Part shown: in pieces, positions 42,954 through 51,794 of the stretch
Layout: each line of letters starts with the position of its first letter
Numbering within the stretch: the first letter of the stretch is position 1
Assembly: GCA_008125075.1 (NCBI GenBank)
Contig: VLTH01000003.1
Location: forward strand, 69,199 to 133,198
Length of the DNA stretch: 64,000 nt
Direction of reading: 5' to 3'
Source of the DNA: Acetivibrio alkalicellulosi
GTDB lineage: Bacteria > Bacillota > Clostridia > Acetivibrionales > Acetivibrionaceae
Notes under the pieces: model-generated
The model's input: only the letters and a program-made list of their open reading frames with translations
What the model was told of the DNA's origin: nothing
Database searches by the model: none
Program-made: the position numbers and the translations under genes

Positions 42954-43098
42954 ATATTCCAGAAACTAAAGTTTCGCAGTTTAGAGCCTGTAAATACTCC
43001 TCAGGGTCGAGCAAAACTCGCTTCGCTCAAACAATGCTCTCCCTTTCCTCGTCGCATTAACAGGCTCTACTACTTGCTTCACAATGTTTCTTCCATAT
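42954..43098 (-). repeat. 146-bp structured dispersed repeat, copy 2 (inverted)
   Basis: The reverse complement matches 14513-14658 end to end, including AGAGCCTGT/ACAGGCTCT arms and the GAGCGAAGCGAG core. It lies right after the YibE/F gene in a 702-base gap that also holds a hairpin and a dockerin remnant. Confidence 0.75.
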
Positions 43099-43136
43099 TT
43101 TTCTTCACTTAAATAATATGCACTCGTAATGGCTAA

Positions 43137-43213
43137 GAAATAACATTCGATTCTCATCGTCCAAAACCCGTTAAAACATCGGCATTTTGTCCTTGAGAAT
43201 ATGAAGTTATTTC
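43137..43213. repeat. Long hairpin next to repeat copy 2
   Basis: GAAATAAC (43137-43144) pairs with GTTATTTC (43206-43213), and ATTCTCA with TGAGAAT inside. It could be a terminator-like or mobile-element structure. No ORF. Confidence 0.45.
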
Positions 43214-43285
43214 TAAGGCATTCCTAAGTAAGTAAAAAAACAAACATGTAATAAGTTATAAATAACTTTTTTATAAACAGACACA

Positions 43286-43446
43286 TCGTTATATCATGAT
43301 GAACCATATGTAGTAAAGAAAGATTTTAATTATTTTATAGACGAACATTTGATAAATTTAGCGAATTCAGACATTAATAGTGATAACAAAATTGACTAAA
43401 CAAATTTTTCTCTATTGAAAAGAAATATTCTTGGAATTATATATAC
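43286..43446 (+). pseudogene. Remnant of a dockerin-containing gene
   Basis: The frame from 43286 reads about 25 unrecognised residues and then ANSDINSDNKID, stop TAA at 43397, TNFSLLKRNILGIIYT. This is the second half of a type I dockerin (calcium loop plus LLKR.ILGII helix) with a stop in the loop and no upstream gene. The gap on to 43640 otherwise shows nothing recognisable. Confidence 0.6.
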
Positions 43447-43640
43447 GAATCTTTATCTTAGATCAAACATTTCGTTATTTATTATACAACTATAGTTTAC
43501 TTTTTGATAAAAAGCTTACGCTAACTGTAGCTTTTTAATAAATTGATACTGTCACTTTATTTTTGAGGGTTTCTATTGTTTAATAAAAACAAAGCAAGAA
43601 AAAATCAAATACTTTAAAACACATATAGTAAGGAGATAAG

Positions 43641-44636
43641 ATGGATACGAAAAAACTTATTGAAACCTGTAAGCAACAAGCTTTAGAAGGACATAGATTA
43701 GGAAAAGATGCTATTGTTAGATTGCTTAGTGTGAATCCTCAATCACAAGAATATGAACTCATTAAACAGGTTGCAGGATTAGTTGCAGCAACAAGAAGTA
43801 AATACCGATCTTATATGTGGGCAGCCATTGGTCTTGATTATAAACCTTGCAAGATGAACTGCAATTTTTGCTCTCTTGGAGAAAAATGGGGATTAATTCA
43901 TGAAGAATATGAGCTTGATGAGGATGTAGTCATTCAACTTGTACGTAACTATGTAGAGACAGGAGTAAGATGGATCGTTCTGCGTACCACTCAGTTTTAT
44001 TCCTTTGATAAACTACTATCATTAGCTCAAAATATTAAATTAAAAGTCAAGGGTTCCTATGAACTAGGGGTCAATGTAGGGGAGTTTGATGAGGAAATAG
44101 TTAAGAGGATGCTTCAAACGGGTATTGAATTTGTTTATCATTCTGTCAGGATACGTGAAGGAATCGACACATGTTTTGATCTGGCTGAAAGGAAAAAAAC
44201 AATGGCGGCTATTAGAGATTCCAAGTTGAAATTAGTTTCATTGATAGAACCTATAGGCATAGAACATTCCAATGAAGAAATTGCGGATGCATTTCTGACC
44301 GCTTTGGAATTTGGACCAGTTGTGACCGGTGCCATGGCAAGAGTTCCTGTGAAAGGAACTCCTTTAGGAAATATACAGGCTTTATCAGAAGAAAGATTAG
44401 CTCATATCATTGCTGTAACCAGACTGGCATCAGGATACCAAGCATCGGATATTTGTGTTCACCCGGCAACAGAAAGATGTGTGGAATGGGGAGCTAACGT
44501 TGTTGTAATAGAAACTGGTGCTATTCCAAGAGACTCATGTAAAAAGCTTAATATTAACTGGAATGATTTTTCTCCATTAGTTGCTTCAAATATATTTAAA
44601 AAATTCAATTATCAAGTTTATTCAAAAGGGGAATAA
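43641..44636 (+). CDS. BioB-like radical SAM protein
   Basis: 331 residues. Radical SAM cluster motif CKMNCNFC (CX3CX2C) near residue 73 in YKPCKMNCNFCSLGEKWG, and a TIM-barrel with BioB/HydE-like features: LRTTQFYSFDKLLSL, ELGVNVGEFDEEIVKRM, RVPVKGTPLGN. It resembles the biotin synthase/HydE/LipS subgroup but lacks enough detail to assign a substrate. It overlaps nothing and is followed by an ABC transporter after 2 bases, so it probably acts on a compound that transporter imports, or makes a cofactor from it (inference). Confidence 0.82.
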   Translation: MDTKKLIETCKQQALEGHRLGKDAIVRLLSVNPQSQEYELIKQVAGLVAATRSKYRSYMWAAIGLDYKPCKMNCNFCSLGEKWGLIHEEYELDEDVVIQLVRNYVETGVRWIVLRTTQFYSFDKLLSLAQNIKLKVKGSYELGVNVGEFDEEIVKRMLQTGIEFVYHSVRIREGIDTCFDLAERKKTMAAIRDSKLKLVSLIEPIGIEHSNEEIADAFLTALEFGPVVTGAMARVPVKGTPLGNIQALSEERLAHIIAVTRLASGYQASDICVHPATERCVEWGANVVVIETGAIPRDSCKKLNINWNDFSPLVASNIFKKFNYQVYSKGE

Positions 44637-44638
44637 CA

Positions 44639-45592
44639 ATGAAAAAAGCAATTATTTTCATTATGACTCTAGTACTTTTACTGGTTGGCTGCAAATCACA
44701 TAACAATAAAAGCCTCAACTTAAAAGTTGGCACTTGGAAAACAGCACAAACTATTCAGCCTTTTTTTTATAATGACTACATTAATTCAAATCACACTGTA
44801 GAAGCAGTTCCATTTACCAATCCAGGGGATATGAAAACGGCACTGCTGGCAGGAGAACTGAATTTTTGCGGAACAACCTTGGTAACTGCCATTACCGCAG
44901 CTTCTAATGGTGAACCAATTGTATTGGTGGCGGGACTGGCTAATAGGTGTTCAGCACTGGTGGTTGGGAAAGATTCTGGTGTTGAAAAAGAAGCTGATTT
45001 AAAAGGAAAAAGAATAGCTTATGTTCCGGGGACAATGCATCATCTCCTTCTACTGGAGGTGTTGAGTAGTAATGGGATAGATGTAGAAAAAGATGTTGAA
45101 TTGATCAGGATTGATTTTTTTGATATGGTACAAGCCTTAGGGTTGGGAATAATTGATGCATTTTACAGTGGGGAGCCATATCCATCAATAGCTGTTGTGG
45201 AAGGATGTGGAAGGGTGCTAACTTACCCTACTTTAGAGGATAATCTGGGAGAAATCAATGCAGCCATGATAACGACTAAAGAAGAAATCAAGAATAACCC
45301 AGAAGGAATACAAGCTCTAGTGGATGCTCATGTAGCAACCACCATTAAACTCAATGATGACAGAGATACTTGGTTGAAAGCCGCAGGTGAATTGGGTACT
45401 AGAAAAGAGGTGCTGGACATAGCCGTTGATAACATGGAATTGATATATGATATAGATGATGATTATATTCACCATGTAAAAGCCTTGGCAGGGCGTATGT
45501 TAGAGCAAGGAATGATCCAACAATTACCTGATTTTGACCATTTATTTGATTTAAGCTTTCTTAAAAAATCAATGGAAAAGGATTTGAAGTAG
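44639..45592 (+). CDS. NitT/TauT-family ABC substrate-binding lipoprotein
   Basis: 317 residues. Lipobox LLVGC (Cys about 18) and an NMT1/SsuA-like fold: KVGTWKTAQTIQPFF, AGELNFCGTTLVTAI, LKGKRIAYVPGTMHHLLL and DAFYSGEPYP. This family binds sulfonates, nitrate, thiamine precursors or similar small molecules; the ligand is unknown. First component of a complete importer, behind the radical SAM gene. Confidence 0.88.
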   Translation: MKKAIIFIMTLVLLLVGCKSHNNKSLNLKVGTWKTAQTIQPFFYNDYINSNHTVEAVPFTNPGDMKTALLAGELNFCGTTLVTAITAASNGEPIVLVAGLANRCSALVVGKDSGVEKEADLKGKRIAYVPGTMHHLLLLEVLSSNGIDVEKDVELIRIDFFDMVQALGLGIIDAFYSGEPYPSIAVVEGCGRVLTYPTLEDNLGEINAAMITTKEEIKNNPEGIQALVDAHVATTIKLNDDRDTWLKAAGELGTRKEVLDIAVDNMELIYDIDDDYIHHVKALAGRMLEQGMIQQLPDFDHLFDLSFLKKSMEKDLK

Positions 45593-45595
45593 CAG

Positions 45596-46375
45596 ATGAT
45601 AAAGAAATTTGATTTGCTTGGTTTGATATTACCAATTTTTCTTGTTTTTTTATGGGGGTATGTGACGGTTACAAACATAGCACCATCCTACATTCTACCT
45701 TCACCATCAAAAGTAGTTATAAGCCTTTTTGACTTTGCCTTCGGTACGAATTCCTCATCTCCTTATTCAGGACAGATGCTTGAGCACACATTGATGAGTC
45801 TAAAAAGAGTATGTACCGGTTTTTTACTGGGAGGAGGACTGGGCTTTGTACTAGGAATTGCATCTGCAGCAGTTCAATATGTCAATCGCATCTTTGCTAC
45901 TTCAATTCATATATTAAGAGCAATGCCTGGAATCGGTTGGTTGCCAATAGCAATGGTATGGTTTGGAGTCGGAGAAAAAACTTCCATATTCTTGATCGGT
46001 ATAGCAGCTTTTTTTCCAATTTATATGAACACATTACAAGGAGCAGGGGCAGTAGATCCACTTCAGTACAGGGCAGCACGAATGTTGGGTGCAAAGAAGC
46101 TTCAACTACTAACTTCCATAATGATACCCTCAGCACTCCCTCAGATTCTTGTAGGGTTGAGAATTGGTTTGTCCATTTCATGGGCCTATGTAGTTTTGGG
46201 TGAGTTAACAGGGGTTAACAAAGGACTAGGAGCAGTTATGATGGATGCAAGAATGCTGGGACGATTAGAAATGATTTTGGTTATGATGGTTTGCATAGCC
46301 GTTTTGGGAAGAATTACAGATCAATTTTTGTTGTTACTTTATCGTTTTATTCGACCTTTTGAAATAAAAAAGTAG
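45596..46375 (+). CDS. NitT/TauT-family ABC transporter permease
   Basis: 259 residues with six helices. Family motifs: LPSPSKVV, HILRAMPGIGWLPIAMVWFG (split around GIGWLPIA) and the EAA-type loop YRAARMLGAKKLQLLTSIMIPSALP (RAARMLGAKKLQLL). SsuC/TauC/ThiX-like. It begins 3 bases after the binding-protein gene. Confidence 0.9.
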   Translation: MIKKFDLLGLILPIFLVFLWGYVTVTNIAPSYILPSPSKVVISLFDFAFGTNSSSPYSGQMLEHTLMSLKRVCTGFLLGGGLGFVLGIASAAVQYVNRIFATSIHILRAMPGIGWLPIAMVWFGVGEKTSIFLIGIAAFFPIYMNTLQGAGAVDPLQYRAARMLGAKKLQLLTSIMIPSALPQILVGLRIGLSISWAYVVLGELTGVNKGLGAVMMDARMLGRLEMILVMMVCIAVLGRITDQFLLLLYRFIRPFEIKK

Positions 46376-46384
46376 GTGAAATTC

Positions 46385-47152
46385 ATGAAACCGATATTAA
46401 AAATTGAAAACATCAGCAAGTATTACACTAAACACGGTACAAAGGATAGGCTTCATGTACTCGATCAACTTTCCTTTGAAATCAATGAAGGGGAGATTGT
46501 TACTTTGTTAGGATCTAGTGGGTGCGGAAAGTCAACAATTCTGAATATTATTGCAGGATTTGAAAAGATTGAAGGAGGAGCAGTATATTTAAAGGGGGAG
46601 AAAATTCAACAACCATCCAGTTCAATTGGGGTGGTATTTCAGAATCCAACTCTTTTCGAGTGGATGACTGTTTACGAAAATATACAGTTTGGACTAAAGT
46701 ATAAAAAAATAGATAAAAAAACAGAAAGAGAAAGTATTTATGAATATATTAATTTATTAGAACTGAAAGGTTTTGAAAACTTTTATCCTAGTCAATTGTC
46801 AGGAGGAATGCAGCAACGAGTTGCGATTGCCAGAGTACTGATCCTAAGCCCTCAAATATTACTAATGGATGAGCCTTTTGCAGCCCTAGATTCTTTTCGT
46901 CGTGCTAAAATGCAGCTTCTTCTTCAACATTTAGCCATTCAGTTGAAATGTACCATTCTTTTTATAACTCATGACCTAGAGGAAGCCATTTTCTTATCTG
47001 ATCAAATTTACATTCTTAAGGACTTGCCCACACAAATAATTCAAAAAGTAAATATATCATTTGAAAGACCGAGGCGGTATGAAGATTTATGTGGAGATCT
47101 GGAATTCATGAACATCAAGAGTGAAATTTTCCAACAACTTAGGCATGAATGA
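46385..47152 (+). CDS. NitT/TauT-family ABC transporter ATPase
   Basis: 255 residues. Walker A LGSSGCGKST, Q-loop VFQNPTLFEWMT, signature LSGGMQQR, Walker B ILLMDEPFAALD and switch FITHDLEEAIFL: the SsuB/TauB group. Start ATG 46385 after AGGTG; GTG 46376 directly abuts the permease stop. Completes the importer. Confidence 0.91.
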   Translation: MKPILKIENISKYYTKHGTKDRLHVLDQLSFEINEGEIVTLLGSSGCGKSTILNIIAGFEKIEGGAVYLKGEKIQQPSSSIGVVFQNPTLFEWMTVYENIQFGLKYKKIDKKTERESIYEYINLLELKGFENFYPSQLSGGMQQRVAIARVLILSPQILLMDEPFAALDSFRRAKMQLLLQHLAIQLKCTILFITHDLEEAIFLSDQIYILKDLPTQIIQKVNISFERPRRYEDLCGDLEFMNIKSEIFQQLRHE

Positions 47153-47244
47153 AATAATTATCGGGATTCTGACGAATTTAAGAAAACTTTTAAATCCAAG
47201 TTTAGAATTTCAAGATTACTTTTTACATTAAAATAAAAGGGTCA

Positions 47245-47279
47245 GGAATGCTAAAAAGTATATCTTTATTTAGCATTCC
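47245..47279. terminator. Terminator between the ABC ATPase and URO-D genes
   Basis: GGAATGCTAAA and TTTAGCATTCC form a perfect 11-bp stem followed by CATTTTAATA. Placed between convergent genes and may serve both. Confidence 0.8.
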
Positions 47280-47346
47280 CATTTTAATAATATTATTGTT
47301 ATATAAAAATCATTAAATATATTTACTCAAGCGGGATGTGAGTTTC

Positions 47347-48714
47347 TTAAACCTTATTTTTTGCTTCTTTGATTGTAGAAATTAATTCTTGTTTACTTGG
47401 GATGATAGAAATAAATTTTGGTTCACCGTTAATAACCATAGTTGGTAAGTTTTTAAGTCCCATCTTTTTTGTACGTGCAATATCATCTTTTCTATTATAT
47501 TGGTATACTTTGTAATCAGCGATATCCTTAATTTCATCATAAATATCAACAACGCTATTGACCATGTATGTACATGCAGCACATTGCTCTGGATCAAGTG
47601 TGAATAACTCAATTAATACTTTGTCCAAATTTTTATAATCAGGAATTTCAATATGGTCAAACTGGTCTTCAATTGCTTCGTAGTTTTTTACCATTTCACG
47701 GGCAGCATCTGTACGAAGTACAGCCTGTGCTACAGCAACAGTATTTTCAATTGGGGTATCATAAGGCATATCACAACCAGGACTTAATAATAGGTTTTGG
47801 TGATCTTCAATGCTGTCCAATAAATCAATTACACATTTCATATTATCTTGTTGATTTCCAAACAGCATAGTTGTTGTCAGTGGTATATTGCCACCTATGG
47901 CAATATTGAATTCATCAGTTACTTTTTTTGCATCAGATAATATAACATTTTCATCAACGTGAATTGAGTCAGGATAAGTTTCGCACATAACCCTTATTTG
48001 TTTTGTTGCATTTCCGCATACAAAAAATGATGATAGAACATTTTTATCTTTAAGATAGTCAAAAATTGCTTTAAAATGTGAGCCCATTAATTTTGAAAAG
48101 AACTTTGGTGATACTTGACTGACTAATGGGTCAACGATTGCTATAACATCCATACCAGCGTCAATGTAGTATTCACTAATTTTAATAGCTACTTTGGTAC
48201 AAAAACTCATGAAATTTTCTACAAGTTCTGCGTTGGAAAACATATCCATAAAAAATTTACTACCACGAAGATGTGATGCAAGAGTTAATGGTCCACATAC
48301 TAAACCATAAAGTGCAGTGTCATCTCCTATTGATTCCTTAATTCGCTTCATGGTATTAAGTACCATTGGTATTCTTCCATCCTCTTTTGAAGGAATCATA
48401 TCATCTGAAGGATATCCACTTCCATCTTGACTGTAAGGATGCTTTGATACGGATGGTGGGTTGAAATCTGCCCATAATAATTCACAGCCTAGTATCTCAG
48501 CTTCTATTTGCAAATCAAACATAATTGGCATACCATCAGGAACATATAGTTTGTGTACTTCCATTAGTGAATCGTATAATTTGTTTTCATCCATTAGAAC
48601 TTCTTTTGCTGTATAATTTTTTAATTTGCCAGCATGAACTCCTGCAAATGGTATCCAGGGGACACGATCTGTTTGCTCGTGTTTAAGTGTCTTAAATACT
48701 AATTCTTTTCCCAA
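47347..48714 (-). CDS. URO-D/MtaA-like methyltransferase fused to a thioredoxin-like domain
   Basis: About 455 residues. The N-terminal uroporphyrinogen-decarboxylase-fold domain (1 to about 345) resembles corrinoid-dependent methyltransferases (MtaA/CmuA group): EQTDRVPWIPFAGVHAG, YGLVCGPLTLASHLRG, FFVCGNATK, LSPGCDMPYDTP. The usual zinc-ligand His two residues before VCG is replaced by Phe, so metal binding may differ. A thioredoxin-like domain (about 375-455) has a redox motif CAAC (EQCAACTYMV) and cis-Pro (LPTMVI). Start TTG 48714 after GGAGGT; ATG 48729 lies upstream of that site. The divergent G3E GTPase and nearby B12 genes support a corrinoid/methyl role (inference); it is not heme UroD. 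Confidence 0.83.
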   Translation of the reverse strand: MGKELVFKTLKHEQTDRVPWIPFAGVHAGKLKNYTAKEVLMDENKLYDSLMEVHKLYVPDGMPIMFDLQIEAEILGCELLWADFNPPSVSKHPYSQDGSGYPSDDMIPSKEDGRIPMVLNTMKRIKESIGDDTALYGLVCGPLTLASHLRGSKFFMDMFSNAELVENFMSFCTKVAIKISEYYIDAGMDVIAIVDPLVSQVSPKFFSKLMGSHFKAIFDYLKDKNVLSSFFVCGNATKQIRVMCETYPDSIHVDENVILSDAKKVTDEFNIAIGGNIPLTTTMLFGNQQDNMKCVIDLLDSIEDHQNLLLSPGCDMPYDTPIENTVAVAQAVLRTDAAREMVKNYEAIEDQFDHIEIPDYKNLDKVLIELFTLDPEQCAACTYMVNSVVDIYDEIKDIADYKVYQYNRKDDIARTKKMGLKNLPTMVINGEPKFISIIPSKQELISTIKEAKNKV

Positions 48715-48874
48715 TTTAGTTACCTCCATTAATCATTTATTTTATAGTTAAAAGTAGATGCTTTTGGGCAAGGGTTTATTCTGCATGTGGTAAAAATGAA
48801 AATCATATATACATTCTAATATTTAATTATAAATAATCCGAGGTACAGTTTAATAAAATTTATGAGTGACAATT

Positions 48875-48895
48875 GGGTGCATATTAAATGCACCC
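48875..48895. promoter_or_regulatory. Palindrome in the divergent URO-D/G3E intergenic region
   Basis: GGGTGCA TATTAAA TGCACCC, flanked on both sides by GTGACAATT. It lies upstream of a TTGACA promoter, so it could be an operator for the divergent pair. An imperfect copy is at about 36157-36177. Confidence 0.45.
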
Positions 48896-48912
48896 CGTGA
48901 CAATTCTATATG

Positions 48913-48941
48913 TTGACAAGAAAAATTTATGGTGATAAACT
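48913..48941 (+). promoter_or_regulatory. Promoter for the G3E GTPase gene
   Basis: TTGACA, 17-base spacer, TAAACT. It would give a leader of about 330 bases that includes the structured element at 49073-49219. Confidence 0.5.
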
Positions 48942-49072
48942 GAAATTGTTAAAGGTTAAAAGTCGAAATTTTGTAATTGCTATCTAATTGCTTTGGGTTA
49001 TGTTTATTTTCCATAATAATATTGAGTAAAAATGAATATTTGTATTTCCAGTGTCTACAGTTATGTGCATTA

Positions 49073-49219
49073 CTATTCTGAAAATACTTTTCAGAATAGA
49101 ACCTTTTGATTTAATGCTCGTGTAATTTGTTTGCTTCGCAAACATACACATTGCGCAGTAACATTCATTCGGATTATACTTTTATCCTACCTTGGTGAGT
49201 TTTATGCTCATGAATGTCT
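49073..49219 (+). repeat. 145-bp multi-hairpin element E, copy 1 (leader of G3E GTPase)
   Basis: Highly similar to 54161-54304. It contains CTATTCTGAAAA...TTTTCAGAATAG, GTTTGCTTCGCAAAC and a long-range ACATTCAT...ATGAATGT pairing with GGTGAG/CTCA inside. It ends 60 bases before the G3E start. Candidate cis-regulatory RNA or small mobile element. Confidence 0.7.
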
Positions 49220-49278
49220 ACTTGGCATGTAGTTTACGCTGGGATATGAATAAGTTGAAATTTCTAGGAGGTTTATTT

Positions 49279-50238
49279 ATGAAAAAAAATATACAGTTAT
49301 ATTTGATCTCTGGCTTTTTGGGATCAGGGAAAACAACTTTTTTAAAGCAATTATTAGAACAAAGCAATAAAAAAGTTGGTGTAATTGTAAACGAATTCGG
49401 TAGTGTAGGTATTGATGGAAAGGTACTTCAAAAAGAAGATTTGAAGATGGTTGAAATTAATAATGGATCAATTTTTTGTGCTTGCTTAAAAGGTGGATTT
49501 GTAAAGGCACTAGTTGCTTTTTTAGAAAAGCCAATTGATGTATTATTTATTGAGGCATCAGGTATGGCAGATCCATCTGGGATGAAAAACTTATTGGAAC
49601 AATTGACTGTCCTACTTGAAAAAAATTCAGAAATAACTCAGCAGTTTGAATACAAAGGCTCTATATGTATAGTTGATGCAGTTCGTTTTGAAGATTTTAG
49701 CGAGATGTTTCAACCAGTAACTAATCAAGTAAGAAACAGTTCTTTAATAATTATAAATAAAGTTGATGAGGTGTCAGAAACAAAATTAAAAAAATTATAC
49801 ATAAAATTATCCCAACTAAACAATAAGGCATATGTATATGAAACATCTTTTGGACAGATGCCAATAGAACTTCTTGACAGTAAAGTCAATCCTAATGTTG
49901 TTTTAGATCAAAAATCTACTAATACCATTAATAACAGACCAAAAAGTTATACTATTCAAATGAAGGATATGTATGATGTAGAAAAAATGAAAGATTTTTA
50001 TCTTGAACTTTCAAATGATGTTATAAGATTTAAAGGATTCTTTAAAACCCTTGAAGGAGAAATAGCACATGCCGACTGCGTTGGAGATTACATAAAAATT
50101 GACATAAAAAGTTATAATATTAATATAAATGATTCTTTTGAAATAGTTATGATAGGGAAAAGTGGTGAAGATTATTCTAAGAGAATAATGCAAACATGGA
50201 ACAAACATTTCGGCAAAAAAGTAATATGTTTTAAGTAA
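49279..50238 (+). CDS. G3E (CobW) family GTPase, possible corrinoid/metal chaperone
   Basis: 319 residues. P-loop GFLGSGKTT, VNEFGSVGIDG, a CXC variant of the metal motif (IFCACLKGGF), EASGMADP and guanine motif INKVDE, plus a C-terminal CobW_C-like domain. Start ATG 49279 after AGGAGG; the longer frame from 49192 has no support. Third G3E gene of the window, divergent from the URO-D-thioredoxin gene. Related G3E proteins next to methyltransferase or corrinoid genes are thought to serve B12 delivery or reactivation (inference). Confidence 0.88.
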   Translation: MKKNIQLYLISGFLGSGKTTFLKQLLEQSNKKVGVIVNEFGSVGIDGKVLQKEDLKMVEINNGSIFCACLKGGFVKALVAFLEKPIDVLFIEASGMADPSGMKNLLEQLTVLLEKNSEITQQFEYKGSICIVDAVRFEDFSEMFQPVTNQVRNSSLIIINKVDEVSETKLKKLYIKLSQLNNKAYVYETSFGQMPIELLDSKVNPNVVLDQKSTNTINNRPKSYTIQMKDMYDVEKMKDFYLELSNDVIRFKGFFKTLEGEIAHADCVGDYIKIDIKSYNININDSFEIVMIGKSGEDYSKRIMQTWNKHFGKKVICFK

Positions 50239-50536
50239 TTCTAATATATGAAAAAGTATTAATATAAAAAAGCTTTGCTTTGAAAAATGAAATTTTCAAA
50301 TTGACAACATTCATATTTTATGGTAATCTATTTTTAGTGGTAAAGTAATTTTAATTCATATTTACAATTTCATAATTTCTATTCCAAATGCCATATTAAG
50401 TTATCAATGATGATATTTATATCGTTTCAACATGTCTCGATATAGTTTATTTATGATAACTTTTTTGTTTGTTTTTTTGCATTGTTGGCAAAAAACTAAA
50501 TCTAAAAATTAAGAATGAGTAAAGGAGATATAGAAA

Positions 50537-51772
50537 ATGGGATTTGAATATGGATTAAATTCTCTATGGATTTTAGTTGCAGGAATATTAGTGTTTTTCA
50601 TGCAGGCAGGATTTGCTTTGTTGGAAGGCGGACTTTCAAGACAAAAAAATACAGTAAATATTTTGATGAAAAATTTTATGGATTTTGGTTTAGGAACAAT
50701 AGCTTATTGTCTGGTAGGATTTGGTCTTATGTACGGAGTGGATAAGTTTGGCTTTTTTGGTGGAGATTTATTCTTGAACCCACTTGGTTATGATACAGAG
50801 GGAGCATTTTCACCAGCAGTATTTTTCTTCTTTCAATTAATGTTTTGTGCAGCTACAGCGACTATTGTTTCAGGAGCAGTTGCTGAAAGGACTAAGTTTT
50901 CGTCATATTTGATTTTTAGTTTTATAATTAGTGCATTTATTTACCCAGTAGGTGCTCATTGGATCTGGGGTGGAGGCTGGTTAGAACAGTTAGGATTTAT
51001 GGATTTTGCAGGTTCAACAGCAGTTCATTCTATTGGTGGATGGACAGCAATGATGGGTGCTATTATTGTTGGACCTAGAATTGGCAAATTTAGCAAAGAC
51101 GGCAAAGTAAATGCCTTTGCACCTAGTAATATTTTTATGGCATGCTTGGGTTTCTTCATTTTATGGTTAGGGTGGTATGGATTTAATCCTGGTTCAGAAT
51201 TAGCATTTAATGAACATGTGTTATATACTGCAGTTTCAACAACAGTTGCAGTTGGAGTTGGTTCTGTAGTTGCATTATTTACTACTTGGATACGTTACAA
51301 AAAACCTGATATTGGTATTTCAATGAATGGTGCTCTTGGTGCTCTTGTAGGTATAACAGCTGGATGTAAATTTGTAGATTTAGGTGGAGCTGCTATTATT
51401 GGTGCAGTTACGTCGATTTTGGTAGTTTTTAGTGTTGAGTTCTTTGATAGAGTTGCTAAAGTGGATGATCCTGTTGGTGCAATTAGTGTTCATGGTGTGG
51501 GTGGTGCTATTGGAACTCTTTGCATAGGTCTATTCGCAACAAGAGAAACAGAACTTCAGGGACTTTTCTATGGTGGTGGAGTTAAACTACTAGGAATTCA
51601 ATTTGCAGGTGTATTGGCTATAGCAGCATGGTCAATAATCACAGGAGGTATATTATTCTTTGTCATTAAGAAAGTATTTGGCTTACGTGTATCAAAAGAG
51701 GAGGAAATTATGGGATTGGATATTGCAGAGCATGCTATTGAAGCATATCCCGAATTTGTAACAAAAGAGTAA
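50537..51772 (+). CDS. amt: Ammonium transporter Amt
   Basis: 411 residues with eleven helices. AmtB signatures are intact: FFFFQLMFCAATATIVSGAVAERTKF (FCAATATIVSGAVAER), DFAGSTAVHSIGGW with the pore His, and VHGVGGAIGT with the second pore His. Imports ammonium and is normally plugged by a GlnK-type PII when nitrogen is ample; two PII genes follow. Ribosome site AAAGGAG. The 298 bases upstream hold no site I can name. Confidence 0.95.
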   Translation: MGFEYGLNSLWILVAGILVFFMQAGFALLEGGLSRQKNTVNILMKNFMDFGLGTIAYCLVGFGLMYGVDKFGFFGGDLFLNPLGYDTEGAFSPAVFFFFQLMFCAATATIVSGAVAERTKFSSYLIFSFIISAFIYPVGAHWIWGGGWLEQLGFMDFAGSTAVHSIGGWTAMMGAIIVGPRIGKFSKDGKVNAFAPSNIFMACLGFFILWLGWYGFNPGSELAFNEHVLYTAVSTTVAVGVGSVVALFTTWIRYKKPDIGISMNGALGALVGITAGCKFVDLGGAAIIGAVTSILVVFSVEFFDRVAKVDDPVGAISVHGVGGAIGTLCIGLFATRETELQGLFYGGGVKLLGIQFAGVLAIAAWSIITGGILFFVIKKVFGLRVSKEEEIMGLDIAEHAIEAYPEFVTKE

Positions 51773-51794
51773 GAAGTAGAGGAAGTGGATACCT

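Noticed and set aside
43641-44636. Biotin synthase BioB or HydE
   Set aside because: The cluster motif fits the wider group, but I could not match the family-specific residues and the neighbours are a transporter, not biotin or hydrogenase genes; left as BioB-like.
47347-48714. Heme-pathway uroporphyrinogen decarboxylase (hemE)
   Set aside because: The domain resembles the MtaA/CmuA methyltransferase group (SPGCDMP, VCGN), carries a thioredoxin-like tail and lies away from the hem genes.
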